Positions 49,410-60,889 of a stretch of 64,000 nt of DNA are shown one piece after another; the first letter of the stretch is position 1, and the number at the start of each line of letters is the position of its first letter. The notes under the pieces were generated by a model. The model made no database searches. It was not told the DNA's origin and saw only the letters and a program-made list of their open reading frames with translations. The DNA comes from Prorocentrum cordatum (taxonomy: Eukaryota; Sar; Dinophyceae; Prorocentrales; Prorocentraceae), in NCBI GenBank assembly GCA_963575745.1, contig CAUYUJ010001447.1:283458-347457 (forward strand), read 5' to 3'. The position numbers and the translations under genes were made by a program.

Positions 49410-50632
49410 AGTGATGCCAGCCTAGTATCGTGTGCAAATGTTCTGTCTTTTCCCGCTTCCTCGCTGCCTCTATCGCCCGAATCTTCTGCGCTTTGTTCGC
49501 CTTCTCTGTCGAATGCTGAATCCGGGGCCCAGCCACCTTCGCTTGAGAACCCAGCCAGTTCTCGCCTCTCTTTTCCGCCGTCCCTGGCCAACGGTCGAGG
49601 TATTCGGATTGCTACATGGAACTGTCATACCCTGTTCGGCGCGGTCTCTGGGGACCACGACACTCAGGTCAAGACCTTCGATCGACTGACTAACTATAGC
49701 TAGAGCAAACAATATCATTTGCTTACAAGAAACGCACGGCCATGAAGGGGATCGCGAGTCGTTGCGTACCGAGTTCCCTGGCTATGAATCTTTCTGTACG
49801 TTTTGCCCCGACAGTCATGCTGGCGGGAACGCGATCATGATCGCTCGCTCTCTTCTCGCTCTGCTTCCTCAACATCAACATGATGTGATTCTTTCTGGGC
49901 GTCTCCATGCCGTCACCATCCAGTCCGACTCTTTCTCGCTTACCATCTTGAACCTCCATCTCGACCCGAGCTGCCGCCACAGAGAGAAAATGCGGATTCT
50001 TCGCATGTGCGCCGATTTTGTGCACGCTGTCCAGGGCCTTCTTCTTTGTTGGAGACTTCAACTTTTGCGAGCTGGGCGAGGGTACCCAGCGAGTAGATGG
50101 CTCTGTGCAGATCAACAGCCCCGACTCCCTCGCCCACAAGTTCTGGTCGCTATTGCCTAACGTTATGGAATGCTATCAAGAGAATCCGTCCCACCACGCC
50201 ACTCGGAATGGGAATGTGGTCAGTGTATCCAGGATCGACCGTATTTATACCAATATGTTCACTGGGGATCTCTTGGATTTGAAACCGACCTCTGGGACCT
50301 CCTGGAATATCTGTAAAGCCGACCTCCCGAGTGACCACGCCCCGGTGTACCTGCATCTGAACGGAGGGGGAGACCGCGCTCGGGTCGTCGTCTCGTGGGT
50401 CTCTCGTCGCGCTCTTTATCCGATCCTGCTCGAAATGCTGATCAACGAGCACGGGGTATGCGAAGATAATCCGCCGTTAATGGTTGAAGAGCTCACGTGC
50501 CTTATGCACGAAGCAGGCCGCCTCGTCCAGCATCGCCTTTCCGAGCTCCCGCCCAGCTCCGCCGAGCAGCATTTGCAGTGGCCGTTCGCGGTGAATCGCG
50601 CCATGCGGAGCCACAAGATAAAAGCACGCTGA
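49410..50632 (+). pseudogene. LINE-1 ORF2 N-terminus: AP-type endonuclease, frameshifted
   Basis: Directly after the ORF1 TGA the same frame stays open for 96 codons with no ATG: a Ser/Pro linker, then GRGIRIATWNC. After a shift near 49690 a second frame gives IICLQETH and HAGGNAIMIARS, LTILNLHLD; after another near 50040 a third gives FFVGDFNF, VSVSRIDRIYTN and LPSDHAPVYLHL. WN, QE, GDFN, RIDRIY and SDHAPV are the metal-binding and catalytic motifs of the exo/endonuclease/phosphatase fold that nicks target DNA in LINEs. All key residues are present, so the lesions are the frameshifts only. Confidence 0.75.
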
Positions 50633-50639
50633 AGAAGGC

Positions 50640-53114
50640 TGTCAAGGCCATCCCCGTGTTGCTCAACTTTCTCGACCCTGGCTGTGGCGCATGGCACAGC
50701 CAGTCAGCCTTTCAAGAGTATATGGCCAAGATTGCTGCCGCTCGGTACCAAAAAGAATATGAGGAAATCGTCGGACATACCACGGACCCCCCCCCAGTTC
50801 TATGAGCATCGAGCTGCGCGTCTTCAGAGATTGGTATCGGCCTGGTCTCCGAAGAATCGAAGAATATTCCTCACGGGCATCGCGGATGCCGAGGGGAACG
50901 TTTTCCCGACTGCTGAGGCTGGGGCGCATGCTCTCGCCGCTCACTGGAGCCAAGTTCACGCTTCTGTGTCATCTCAAATCGCCGCGAGGGACCAGCTGGA
51001 GGAACATATTCAAAAAGTGAGGGAGGCTCAGATTTGGAGGCTCTCGGAGGAACAGTTTTACGGAGTTTTGGATCGGCTTCGCGATTCCGCCCCTGGCCCT
51101 GACGGGCTATGTTACTCTGCCTGGTCCAAAGGGACTTATTTGTTAGGTGGGCCGCCTGCGCCAATTGCCAGCATATCATGGATTTCGGCCAGGTTTCGGA
51201 CGATTTCAACCTCAGCAACTCGGTCTTCCTCCCCGAAGGTTCCCTGGACTGCGACGGTTTCGAGCTCTGGAGGACCTCTGAAATGACCCGCCCCATCTCC
51301 TTCTCCAACTCGATCAACAAAATTATCGCTGTCGCGATCAACTGCCGCCTGAAAGAGGTTTGCGTGGACGCCGCTATTTGGATCCAAAGGGGCTTCGTCA
51401 AACACCGTAACATGCGTGACAATCTGACTGAGTTCGAGACACACATGGTCGTAGGAGCAGGTCTTTTGTGGCGACAGACTGCAGGCGCTATCCTGCTGGA
51501 CATTAAGGCCGCCTTCCCCAGCTTATGCCATGACTGGATATTTTTCGTATTCGAGAAAATTAACTTTCCCGAGTTTGTGCTGAACGCAATACGGACGCTC
51601 TATGCCAATGTTACCACAACCATTCTTCTGGTCGGGGTATCTCACTGCTCTTTTCGGATCCTCCGTGGGATAAAGCAAGGATGTCCACTCTCGGGAAGCG
51701 TGTTCGCCCTGGGGTTCGATCCGGTTTTGCGCTTGCTCTGTCTTCGGCTGCCCCGACCTGTCCATTTGCACGGTGCCTTCGCCGACGATGTTGCCTCCGC
51801 CGCCTTTAACATCTACACGGCCGTGCCCATTTTCATGAAAGTTATGATGATTGCGGGGCTCGCCGCTGGCCTCATCCCGAACCTCAAAAGAACGGTGATA
51901 TTATTTTACCGCGACTTTAACAGGGAGGAGGAGGAGGAGAGGAAATTCCAACGGCAGGGGATCAGAGTTCGGAGCTTCGGGATGTCCAAGTGTGCCAGGT
52001 ATCTTGGTGTGATGTGTGGGATCAAGGCCCAGGAGGAATCTTGGGCCGCCCCACTGGTCAAGTTCCGCGACCGCTGCCGCTTCATTAAGTGTTTGAAGCT
52101 AGGCCTGTCGATGTCTCTCGTGGCGTACAACCAGATTGCAGCCACTGTGCTCATGTACATCGCCCAGTTCTTTCCGCCCACGGCCGATTGCAGCTGGCAG
52201 GTGCATCTCGGGCTACAGTCGTTAACATGTGCTCCTCGGCACGCCCTGTCTGATCGCATGCTTCTGGGAATGAAGGCCCTCGGGGGAAAACTATCTCGGG
52301 CCGGGTCTCTCACGCACGAAGCTCGGGCCGCTGCATATCGTGCTTCCCTCGCCTCGTCGGTCTTTTTCGCTTGCATCGAGAATATTGAGGACGCGTTCGA
52401 TGACCCCGAATGCCATCTGGACGCTCATCTTCATCCCGTGTATACCAAGTCGTTCGTTTGAATGATGGCCCAGACCTATCGCGAGTTATCCAGAATCCCG
52501 TCCGCCCCCACCGTCTTCGAGCCCGGGCTTCAGATGAAAATGACCAAGCTTGTGCTCGCGCATCAACCCCTGGTTCCGTTTCCTGAGCTTATCCTGAGAC
52601 GTCTCCAGTATTGGGCCTCGAGGTTTCCTGAAGCTGGCCAAGTTGGGGCTCCTGAAGCCCAACTGTGTTTCTCTCGGCTAAAAGTGGTCGGCCAACACAT
52701 TGCTCCCTGCGTTCAACTCAGTCTGCTGCGCAGTATATGTAATGCTTGGAATACCTCTCGGAGATACCGCCAGGCCACGCTTGGATGCATATTCGGATGT
52801 CAGTGTATTGCTGGTGACCAGATCGTGCATTACCTTGTCTGTCCAGCTCTTCTCGGAGTGATGCGTGCCAATCTGCCTAGGCTCCCACCATGGTGGGGGC
52901 GGAGGTGTTTGCTGGGCTCCTTCTTTTTTCTATGCCTCTCTCGTGTGATGAAATCGTCTCCATTGCCATTGCACACGACGTTCTTTTAAACACGTTTAAT
53001 AAGCTCAGGTCCGAGGGGGCCCAAAGCACATCGCGAGCCATTCGGCTTGCTGCAGGCCGGTTCCGCCTTATCTGCCGACGGGATGCCAGGGCGCGGGCCT
53101 TGGCGCGGCGATAG
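50640..53114 (+). pseudogene. LINE-1 ORF2 C-terminus: reverse transcriptase and zinc knuckle
   Basis: After the C9-run frameshift, RDSAPGPDGLCYSAW is the conserved LINE segment ahead of the palm. From 51109 one frame is open for 450 codons: LPEGS and TRPISFSNSINKI, motif A LLDIKAAF (Asp at 51499-51501), motif B GIKQGCPLSGSVFALGFDP, motif C FADD (Asp pair 51784-51789), then thumb KCARYLGVMCG. An in-frame TGA at 52459-52461 interrupts a region continuing to a C-x3-C-x-C..H-x4-C knuckle (52784-52845) and, after a frame change near 52900, a terminal Arg-rich helix (FRLICRRDARARALARR). The catalytic site is intact. Confidence 0.8.
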
Positions 53115-53159
53115 GGCATCTAGCGATGTGGGCGCCTCGGATGACCTGCCAGATGGGAT

Positions 53160-53495
53160 CGGGTCCTCCCTCTTCCTCCTCCTCCCCTTCCTCCTCCTCC
53201 TCTCCCTCCTCCTCCTCTCCCCCCCTCCTCTTCTTCCTCCCCTCCTCCTCCTCCTCCCCCTCCCCCCCCTCCTCCTCCTCCTCCCTTCCTCTCCTCCTCT
53301 CCCTCCTCCTCCTCCTCTCCTCCCTCCCCCTCCCTCCCCCTCCTGCCCCCCTCCTCCTCCTTCTCTCTCCTCCTCCTCCTCCTCCTCCTCCTCCTCCCCC
53401 TCCTCCTCCTTCTCCTCCACCCCTTCCTCCTGCTCTTCCTCCTCCTCCTCCTCCTCCCTTCCTCCTCCTTTTCCTCCTCCTCCTGCCGTCGCCGC
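53160..53495. repeat. CCT tract 5 (3' flank of LINE-1)
   Basis: CCT with many CCCCT and CTCTCC variants. 53496-53735 then has GGGGGCCTCTCCAGGGAAGA and FamB/C fragments (AGCGAAACGCTTGTTCTGCG, GATGTCTCAGGTCAGATGCT). Confidence 0.95.
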
Positions 53496-53734
53496 CCTTT
53501 TTCTTGCTCTGGGCAGGGGGTGGCGGTTTGGGGGCCTCTCCAGGGAAGACGTTGCGATTCCAGCGAAACGCTTGTTCTGCGTTATGGGTTGTTCCTCTCC
53601 TGTGGGCCAGAATCCCAGGATGTCTCAGGTCAGATGCTTGTTTTACGTATGTTCTGTATGGGTATATGTATTCGGGGAGCGCTTTTCGCGTCTCCGCCCC
53701 CAACCCTCCCCCACGCCTCGAGGCGGGCCGACGA

Positions 53735-54045
<311 letters not shown>

Positions 54046-54194
54046 GCTCGACTGCGGCGTGGACCGGCGAGCCCGCGCGGCCCAAGCCGCGCGTCTGGCG
54101 TCTGGCCTGCCTTCAGGGGCGGGACGCTGCCGATGGTATTGCGTCGCGGTCCTCCTCGGCCTCCGCGCTCCTCCCGCCCTCGCTCTCTCGCCAC

Positions 54195-54690
54195 CTCCTC
54201 CTCCTGCTCCTCCTCCTCCTCCTCCTCCTCCTCCTCCTTCTCCTCCTCCTCCTCCTCCTCCTCCTCCTCCTCCCTCCCCCTTCTCCCCCTCCTCTCCCCC
54301 TCCTCCTCCCCCCCCCCCTCCTCCTCCTCCTCCTCCTCTTCCTCCTCCTCCTCCTCCTCCTCCTTCTCCTCCCCTCCTCCTCCTCCTCCTCCCTCCTCCT
54401 CCTCCTCCTCCTCCCTCCTCCTCCTCCTCCTCTCCTCCTCCTCCTCCTCCTCTCCTCCTCCTCCTCCTCCCTCCTCTCTCCTCCTCCTCCTCCTCCTCCT
54501 CCTCCTCCTCCTCCTCCTCCTCCTCCTCCTCCTCCTCCTCCTCCCCCTCCTGCTCCTCATGCAATCGGCGCTTTGCTCCTCCTGCTCCTCTCGCAATCCT
54601 CCTCGGCCTCGCTCCCTCGCCTCCTCCTCCTCCTCCTTTCTGACGTTCGGCCAGCTGGAGGCGGCAGCCTGGAGCGTGAATGAGTGCATC
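54195..54690. repeat. CCT tract 6 with terminal 60-bp-type unit
   Basis: CCT to about 54560, a partial second run, then the diverged GTTCGGCCAGCTGGAGGCGG unit. 54046-54190 upstream is GC-rich with one plausible frame (GRCRWYCVAVLLGLRAPPAL) but no supportable call. Confidence 0.9.
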
Positions 54691-55249
54691 AAGACATAAG
54701 CCGACCGAGCGCTGCGATAAGAGCAATTTTACGCCTGGCTGGCGTGGCGGGTACGTGGGCATGGCAAAGAGGCACAGAAAAGAATGGGGCCCCGAGGGGC
54801 GCAGAGTAAGCGTCAGCCAGGCGGTGCGCGGGGAGGAGGGGCCGAGCGAACGATAACCTCTTCATGCAGTCGGCCCGTATCATAAGGATGCGTGATGAGG
54901 ATGCAGGGGCCTTGTACGCCCATTTCGAAGTTTCTCGAGCAGGGTGCGGCCAACGAAGGTGGCCAAGGATGGGCCGAGGAGGTGAGGATGCAAGGGTACC
55001 CTTGAGAAAGTCGCTCATCCTTGAGGTGCGGGTCGACTGTACTAATCCTTTCCACTCTTCCTCTCCCGCTTTCTCACCACTCCTCCCCCATGCTCCTCGT
55101 TTTCTTCCTCATCTCCTCCCTTCTCCCCCCTTCTTCATCGCTTCCTCGTCACCGTGTTTGGCGCCGTGGTCGTCGTCGTCCTCCTCCTCCTCCAGCTGCC
55201 ATCTGGGTTTAAGAGATTGTCAGGGCAGCCTCACAAAACCACCCAGCTA

Positions 55250-56180
55250 TTACACAGTATGTGGTGAAACTCAGCTGGGCGGAGGCCCGCATGGCAGCGA
55301 CGGTATGGACGGCCTCGCTTGCACTGCTACTATTCGAGCCACTCACGGCGAAGCCCGACAGACAGCAGGAGATCTTCGAGGCAGCAGCCAATTTCGACCT
55401 GATAGTTTTGACGTGCACGCAAAGACTACGACGCGAACCGCATCCAGAACAAAGAAAGATCAGCGACACGAGGGTCATCGACGCGAGGTGGCGAACGGGG
55501 GAGCTGACCAACCGCAGCACCGGCATCATGCAAGCTGAAAGGGGGCACGTATGTTAGACATTCACGAACCGCCAACTGAACTCCGAGGACATGGACTAGC
55601 GCTGCAACTACTTCATCACGACACCAGGGTCACGGTTATAGGATACTATTGCCCGCCACAGCCAAAGACAACGGCCGACCGCAAACAGTACTTCGCGACC
55701 ATCGCCAGGCTTTTCAAGTGGATGGGCGACGCCGCGAAAAACACAGCGAAGGATTGGATATTATTCACAGCAGGGTACCGCGGCGACGGCGTTTGCATCA
55801 GCCACAAGAGCGAGTTACCCAATTCGCTAGCCTTGGGACCAGGACGAGCCAAGGAAGGACTACCAGGGGGTGCGGGATAGTCGGCGAGACAATACGCAAA
55901 ACGACACAAGCTGACGGTGACCAACACTAAAGGAACGTGGCGCCCCACCTTCTTCGGCGAGAAGCACGCGAGCTGCATCCATCACATCATGGCACTCAAA
56001 GACCTGATAAGACATATGATAACACAGGGACCACTATTATGGATGGGTACGAGACTACAACACATTCCGAGCAGGCATCACCGAGACCACGTTCCAGTAC
56101 CAGTCACTTCGCGGATTCCACTGAGGCAAAGAGTACGACATGTTGTTGCGCCAGCGCGATGGGGTAGGGACTTACTGGTG
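55250..56180 (+). pseudogene. LINE-2 endonuclease remnant
   Basis: Fragments in changing frames: RQQEIFEAAANFDLIVLTCT and QRLR (usual place of the LQGTQ/E motif), then LRGHGLALQLLHHDTRVTVI, GYYCPP and KDWILFTAGYRGDGV (position of the GDFN motif, degraded). Downstream HHRDHVPVPVTS may be the SDHxPV end. The order fits an exo/endonuclease/phosphatase domain, but catalytic residues are partly lost. Confidence 0.55.
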
Positions 56181-57184
56181 CAAGCTGCACGTAATGGGCA
56201 TCGGCGGGATGAGTGTTACGCAGGATCTTGAGACCAAGGTCGATAACTTCGACGCGCGCGGATCAGCTATTCCAGGTCATCAGCGGAATGATCATAGAGA
56301 CAAAGCAAGTATACTATGGACAGTCACAAGCACCACATAACATACCTGAATACGGAGCACTCCGAGACCGATGAATGGCATTACATCGGCGGCGACGAGA
56401 CCTGCCCGAATTACCACGACAACGGGGAAAAGTATTGCTCATTGTGAGCACAGAGATCAAGTGCGAAGGGATCACGGTGCACGCGGGATACCAGGCCATA
56501 TGGGGGCGAGAGAATCGAGGGGTTGTACGAAGCATGGGAACGGCGGGGCCTTGCAGGTGGGAGATGTGGACCACGGAGGCGAGGCTACTGGATCAGCGTG
56601 ACGGCGAGCACTAGTAAGCAAGAGTGGGTGTAGTTTTGGCAGCTACCAGGGGGGCATGGCGGAACGGGGGGCACGGGGCAAAACGCCGCGGAGTTAGAGC
56701 TGATCCCAGACGCAGCAGAGGAGCAGGACTATTGCGAGAACGATCTGGAGGAGATGGTAGACCAGGGCTTGGAACGCGCGATCAATAGTCGCAAGGGGGC
56801 GAGGCTGCGCAGAGCTTCGCCCCCGACGGCAGTGCCCTCAGTGCTACGGTGACTACTTTTGTGTCCAGCGGGAAGCAGGCCGCAGCGACGCCGCGGCCTA
56901 AGGGCCCCAAGAGAAGATCAAGCACCAGAGCAATTCACTGAGCTATTCAGGGCTTCGCTGGCAGCGATGCGCAGTGGGAATGCCAGTGCGATGGCATCCA
57001 AGCGCGGCGACAGCAGTTAAGAAGAACAGTCGACCAGGTCGAGCAGGGCAACAATTATCTACCGCATCATGGGCTCACTCGGTAAGGCGCACTTATCGGG
57101 CTGCCTGCGCAGGCGGGGGGGGCCCGGGCGCGCGCCGGCCAGGACTGCGGCTTTACACGAGGACGAAGGCGAGAGGGAGCTATA

Positions 57185-58430
57185 CTTGCAATGGCAATGG
57201 TGGAATACGGGGCCCGACGTGCAGGCAGGATCTTCGTCTCTTCCATGAAGGACAGGTCGAACGCTTTCGCCAGCTGCGCGCGGGGCGCCATGGGCGAGTG
57301 TAAGGACAAGATCATGCCAGATACTATGACGGAAATCGGACAGCAGCGTTCGGAGGGGGCCGCGTTCAACGTGCCGTGCCGAGATCAAAGCGAAGGAGTT
57401 TGCATCGCGCCGCGTTGTGGAGGGCCCATTCGGAACCCGTGCGTGGCGAAGAATTTCGCGGTAAGTTCGACCCCGAGCAGGCGGCGATGGGTGCGGGGCT
57501 GCAGTCGAGAACTACCATCTGATCGACTACTGTGCGGCATGAGCGAGCTCTTCCAGCGCCTAGTCTACCTCGGCCTCGGGATGTACGCGGGCGACCCGCG
57601 CGAACTCATCTTGGGAAGGGGCGCTCGCTGATGCGCGAGAAATGGTCGAGCAAGCGTGCGAAGTGGATGCTATGTTGAACGCGAGGCTCGAGGACATCGG
57701 CGTGAAACAGACCCAGGACAAGCAGGGGCATATCGTGAATTGCCAGGGGCATGCATCGGCTGAAGCACGCAGGGTCTGGAAGAGCAGCGACGAGTGCAAG
57801 ATGCCGGGTGAAGTGCTGCTGGCGGCGAGACACTTGGGGGCCCGGGTCAGCCCCGACCACAGCTACGGGGCGGAGCTCAACGAGCGCATCGCGGCCATGG
57901 AGAGGAGCAACTACGAGTGCGGGGCTTTCTGGAGCAGAGCGAACATGCCGTGCAGATGGAAACGGGCGGTATTGTTTTGCAGAGCTATCAACGCTGGGTT
58001 GTCTTGCGTAGAGTGTTTCTTGCCGGCGCCGAACGAGTGTCAACTATTGCAGAGCGCGATGGGGGCGCTATTGCGACGGGCAATGAGAGGCGGGGCGGCG
58101 ACATGCAGAGAGGGCGTCAGCGTGAGGAGCACGAGCGCACTTGAAGTCGTTCGCCACTGGCAAATATTGCCACCAAAGGAGGAAGCACCAGTGCGACGGA
58201 TCGGATGGTTCAAACATGTGCGTCGATTCCCCAACAACCGCAAACAGTTGATCGTTGCGTTATTCGGGCGAGTTGACTTCGAAGAGGACGAAGACGACGG
58301 GAGTGCCGACGCGGTTCAGTGCGAGGCGAACCCATGGGCTAACCTCCTCTTTTCTGCTCTTCCATCAGGTCGGTGGGCAACCCCTCCCTGCGCGCGATCA
58401 CCCGCGCAAGGACGGAGCTGCGCCTGACGC
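57185..58430 (+). pseudogene. LINE-2 reverse transcriptase remnant
   Basis: 57191-57631: VSSMKDRSNAFASC matches a palm motif A of the D-x-SNAF type (Asp at 57251-57253); GMYAGDPRELIL occupies the place of Y/F-A-D-D, but the first Asp reads Gly (GGC at 57590-57592). A frame change near 57610 leads to 261 codons typical of the post-palm region: VKQTQDKQGHIVNCQGHA, ELNERIAAMERSNYECGAFW, KRAVLFCRAINAGLSCVE and RIGWFKHVRRFPNNRKQLIV, with ALFG after it. Inactive copy; assignment rests on order and conserved short motifs. Confidence 0.6.
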
Positions 58431-58672
58431 TTCCCCTGCCGAGTGGAGATTTTGGCCGGCGTGGCCGTTGTTAAACAAGCATCGCGTCTGAAAGCCCGTA
58501 GGAAGAATTGGCTTGAAGCGAAAAGCGCACGACGGCTCTGGATTCCGTTATGGGCGGCGGGGGGCGAGGGTGGCAGAGGGGGGGGGCGAGGGTGGCAGAG
58601 GGAGGGTCCAGTGTCGATGAGCTGCCCTCCCCACTGAGGGGGGGCCCACCGTGCCACGAGTTTCCTCCTCCA

Positions 58673-59430
58673 CAATTACTCAATATGAAAATACTCCCCC
58701 TCTTCCCCTGATGGCGTCCGGGTGATGGCCGCGCATTCTCCGCGTATTGTTTCTTTACACACAGGATGCCCGGGAAATCTCGGGAAACGACTCTCGCTGA
58801 GGCGCCGGCGTCATTTTCGGGCCGAACGCCCCCCGCGCAATGTTTTTTTACACACAGGATTCCCGGGAAACGGGTTTTCGCTTGCTTAAAAAAATGATGC
58901 TCTCGCTGAGGCGCTGGCCTCATTTCTGCTCCCGAATCGTTCCGAATCGTGCTCCCGCTGCAGCGTGGGCCTCATTTTCGGATCGGTGTTTGGCCTCCGT
59001 CGTTCAGGATGGCGTTCTCGCCCCAGCGCGGGCCTCTTTCTCGCGCGCCCATCCGCCCGCCACCACCGCGCCGCACCACCCACCACCACCACCACCACCA
59101 CCACCACCACCACCACCACCACCACCACCACCACCACCACCACCACCACCACCACCACCACCATCACCACCAGCACCAACACCACCACCAGCACGAGCAC
59201 CAGCACCAGCACCAGCACCAGCAGCAGCAGCACCACCACCACCACCACAACCACGCACACACGCACGCACGCACGCACGTGCACCACCACCCACTACGCA
59301 CGCGCGCGCGGAGCCACAGGTCCGCTACGACACGCGTCCGCGGATAGAGAAAATCAGCGCCATGGTAAGGGATGGGAGGGAGGGGTAGGACGTCAGATAT
59401 GACGCGAGCGCACCTAGCTTGTCCTCCCCC
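58673..59430. repeat. FamO copy 2 with a CAC tract
   Basis: ACAATTACTCAATATGAAAA start, CGCGTATTGTTTCTTTACAC, GTTCCGAATCGTGCTCCCGC, then a (CAC)n tract (59075-59235) and CACGCACGCACG, ending with GCCATGGTAAGGGATGGGAG and GATATGACGCGAGCGCACCT. Compared with 25014-25555 the CAC tract is an insertion or expansion. Confidence 0.8.
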
Positions 59431-59690
59431 CTCCTCCTCCTTCTCCTTTTCCTCCTCCTCCCTCCCTCGCTCTGTTCGTTTCCTCTTCCCTTGGCCTCTC
59501 CCTTCGCTTCCCATCTCCTTTGCACTCCACGCGTCCCTCCCTCCTGTCTCCCCTCTTCCCCTCTTCCCCTCTTCCCCTCCGCGTCTTCTCCTCAGCTCCT
59601 CCTCCTCCTCCTCCTCCTCGTCCTCCTTCATTCCTTTTCCATCTACACACATATATATATATGTATGTATGTATCTATATATATATATCC
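59430..59690. repeat. CT-rich run and TA/TATG microsatellite
   Basis: CCTCCTCC/CTTCCC run to about 59640, then ACACATATATATATATGTAT and (TATC/TA)n to 59690. Confidence 0.85.
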
Positions 59691-60290
59691 ATCTAACTCC
59701 TCCCTGTCGCACCACGAGGCTGGTCGAAAGGGCGGGCCCGTTGACGGCGGGCCGTTTTCAAATGTGGCTCTCGCCATTTTAACTGTTTGCAAAAAATTCA
59801 CAGGTTGAGGGCGGGCCGTTTTCAACATGTAGCTCCCGCCTTAGCCTTAGTGCCGCGTACATTCGTTTCAAACATTTGCAAGGGATTCACGGTTCCAGGG
59901 CGATTCGATTTTAAATGTGGAGATCGCCTTAGCGCCGCGCGCGTTCGTTGAACAATTTCGCAAGAGCTTCACGGAGTGAGGGCGGTATTTTTTGAATTTG
60001 TGGCTCTCGCTTAGCGCCGCGCGCATTCGTTTCAAGCATGTGCAGGAGTTTCTTTGATTCTCATGGTTAACGTACCAACTACGGTGATTTGGAGCGGTTC
60101 AGGATTGCCTGGGCGAAGCAGCTACATTGATTCAGGACTGCCAATACGTAACAGTCAGTTTAATCCGTGGCGTTGAATTCCTCAGATGGGTGTTTTGGCA
60201 CGCTTAAGGCTGCTTACACGGTTATTCCCCAACGGAGCAATTCCCTCAGTGGGAATGATTTTTTTACGAAGAGGGATCTTGGAAGCATGG
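59690..60290 (+). repeat. FamI dispersed repeat, copy 2
   Basis: TCCTCCCTGTCGCACCACGA start, tandem units with ATGTGGCTCTCGCC and GCGCGCATTCGTTTCAA, tail GGTTCAGGATTGCCTGGGCG to CCCTCAGTGGGAATGA. Collinear with 2945-3640. Confidence 0.75.
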
Positions 60291-60296
60291 TGTGTA

Positions 60297-60308
60297 TATA
60301 TATATATG

Positions 60309-60387
<79 letters not shown>

Positions 60388-60388
60388 A
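60297..60388. repeat. TA, TATG and TG microsatellite
   Basis: ATATATATATGTATATATAT, (GTAT)7, (TA)n, then (TG)n. Confidence 0.95.
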
Positions 60389-60800
60389 TTGTAATGGCCT
60401 CCAGCCAGTGCCGCCGATCCGGGGGGTTCCGGATTCGGTGATCTTCGCGGCTTTGTGGCCTCCTCTCTCCTCGATTCTTGTGGTCCTCTTTCTTCTCCTC
60501 TGGGGGGGTGCCTGGGGCGGTCCCGGGGGGGGGTCCGGGGAGGGTTCCGAGGGGAGCGTCCTGGGGGCGGTAGCGGCTAGATCTGACAGGGGGTCCTTGG
60601 TACCCCCCGAAACATCTTGGGGATGCGCAAATCATCAAGAAAACGCCAGATGGGGGACCACCCCCCCGCCCCCCTTCCCCCCTTCCCAGGGGGGTCCAGA
60701 GGCGCAGATCATGAAGAAAACGCAAGATGGAGGACCGGCCCCCCCCTCCCTCCCTTCCCGGCAGAGCCACCCTGGCGACCCCCCCGAGCAAAACTGAAAT
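60386..60800 (+). repeat. FamN copy 2 and tandem segment
   Basis: GTATTGTAATGGCCTCCAGC (as at 24241), then G-rich sequence and two ~75-bp related units (CGCAAATCATCAAGAAAACG and CGCAGATCATGAAGAAAACG, each followed by AGATGG.GGACC). 60801-60890 resembles 25940-26020. Confidence 0.7.
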
Positions 60801-60889
60801 TCTTGCTTAGGCTCAGAGCTGAAGCTCTTGCTGAGGCTTCTTGTAGTTCATACGCCGGATCGGTGGATTTCAGCATCGCCCATGAGTCT

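Larger units (their letters stand above)
48149..53164 (+). mobile_element. LINE-1: SL-headed non-LTR retrotransposon
   Basis: Order: SL and relic SL, ~138-nt leader, ORF1 (48324-49409), endonuclease (49600-50350), linker, reverse transcriptase (about 51060-52000), thumb/connection, zinc knuckle (about 52784-52845), terminal helix (to 53114), ~50-nt 3' region with no poly(A), then a CCT tract. CCT also flanks the 5' end, so insertion into a CCT tract is likely. Reading-frame changes in ORF2 (near 49690, 50040, 50620, in the C9 run at 50787-50795, near 51135 and near 52900) and a TGA at 52459-52461 show this copy is inactive, though its motifs are well preserved. Confidence 0.85.
54690..58430 (+). 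mobile_element. LINE-2: decayed non-LTR retrotransposon
   Basis: A second, different LINE on the same strand. A 5' segment (54690-55040, ORF-like, unassigned) and a CT-rich run (55040-55190) precede an endonuclease part (55250-56180), a strongly decayed linker (56181-57180), an RT palm (57185-57640) and a C-terminal region (57610-58430). No SL, no ORF1 recognised and no poly(A). Confidence 0.65.
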
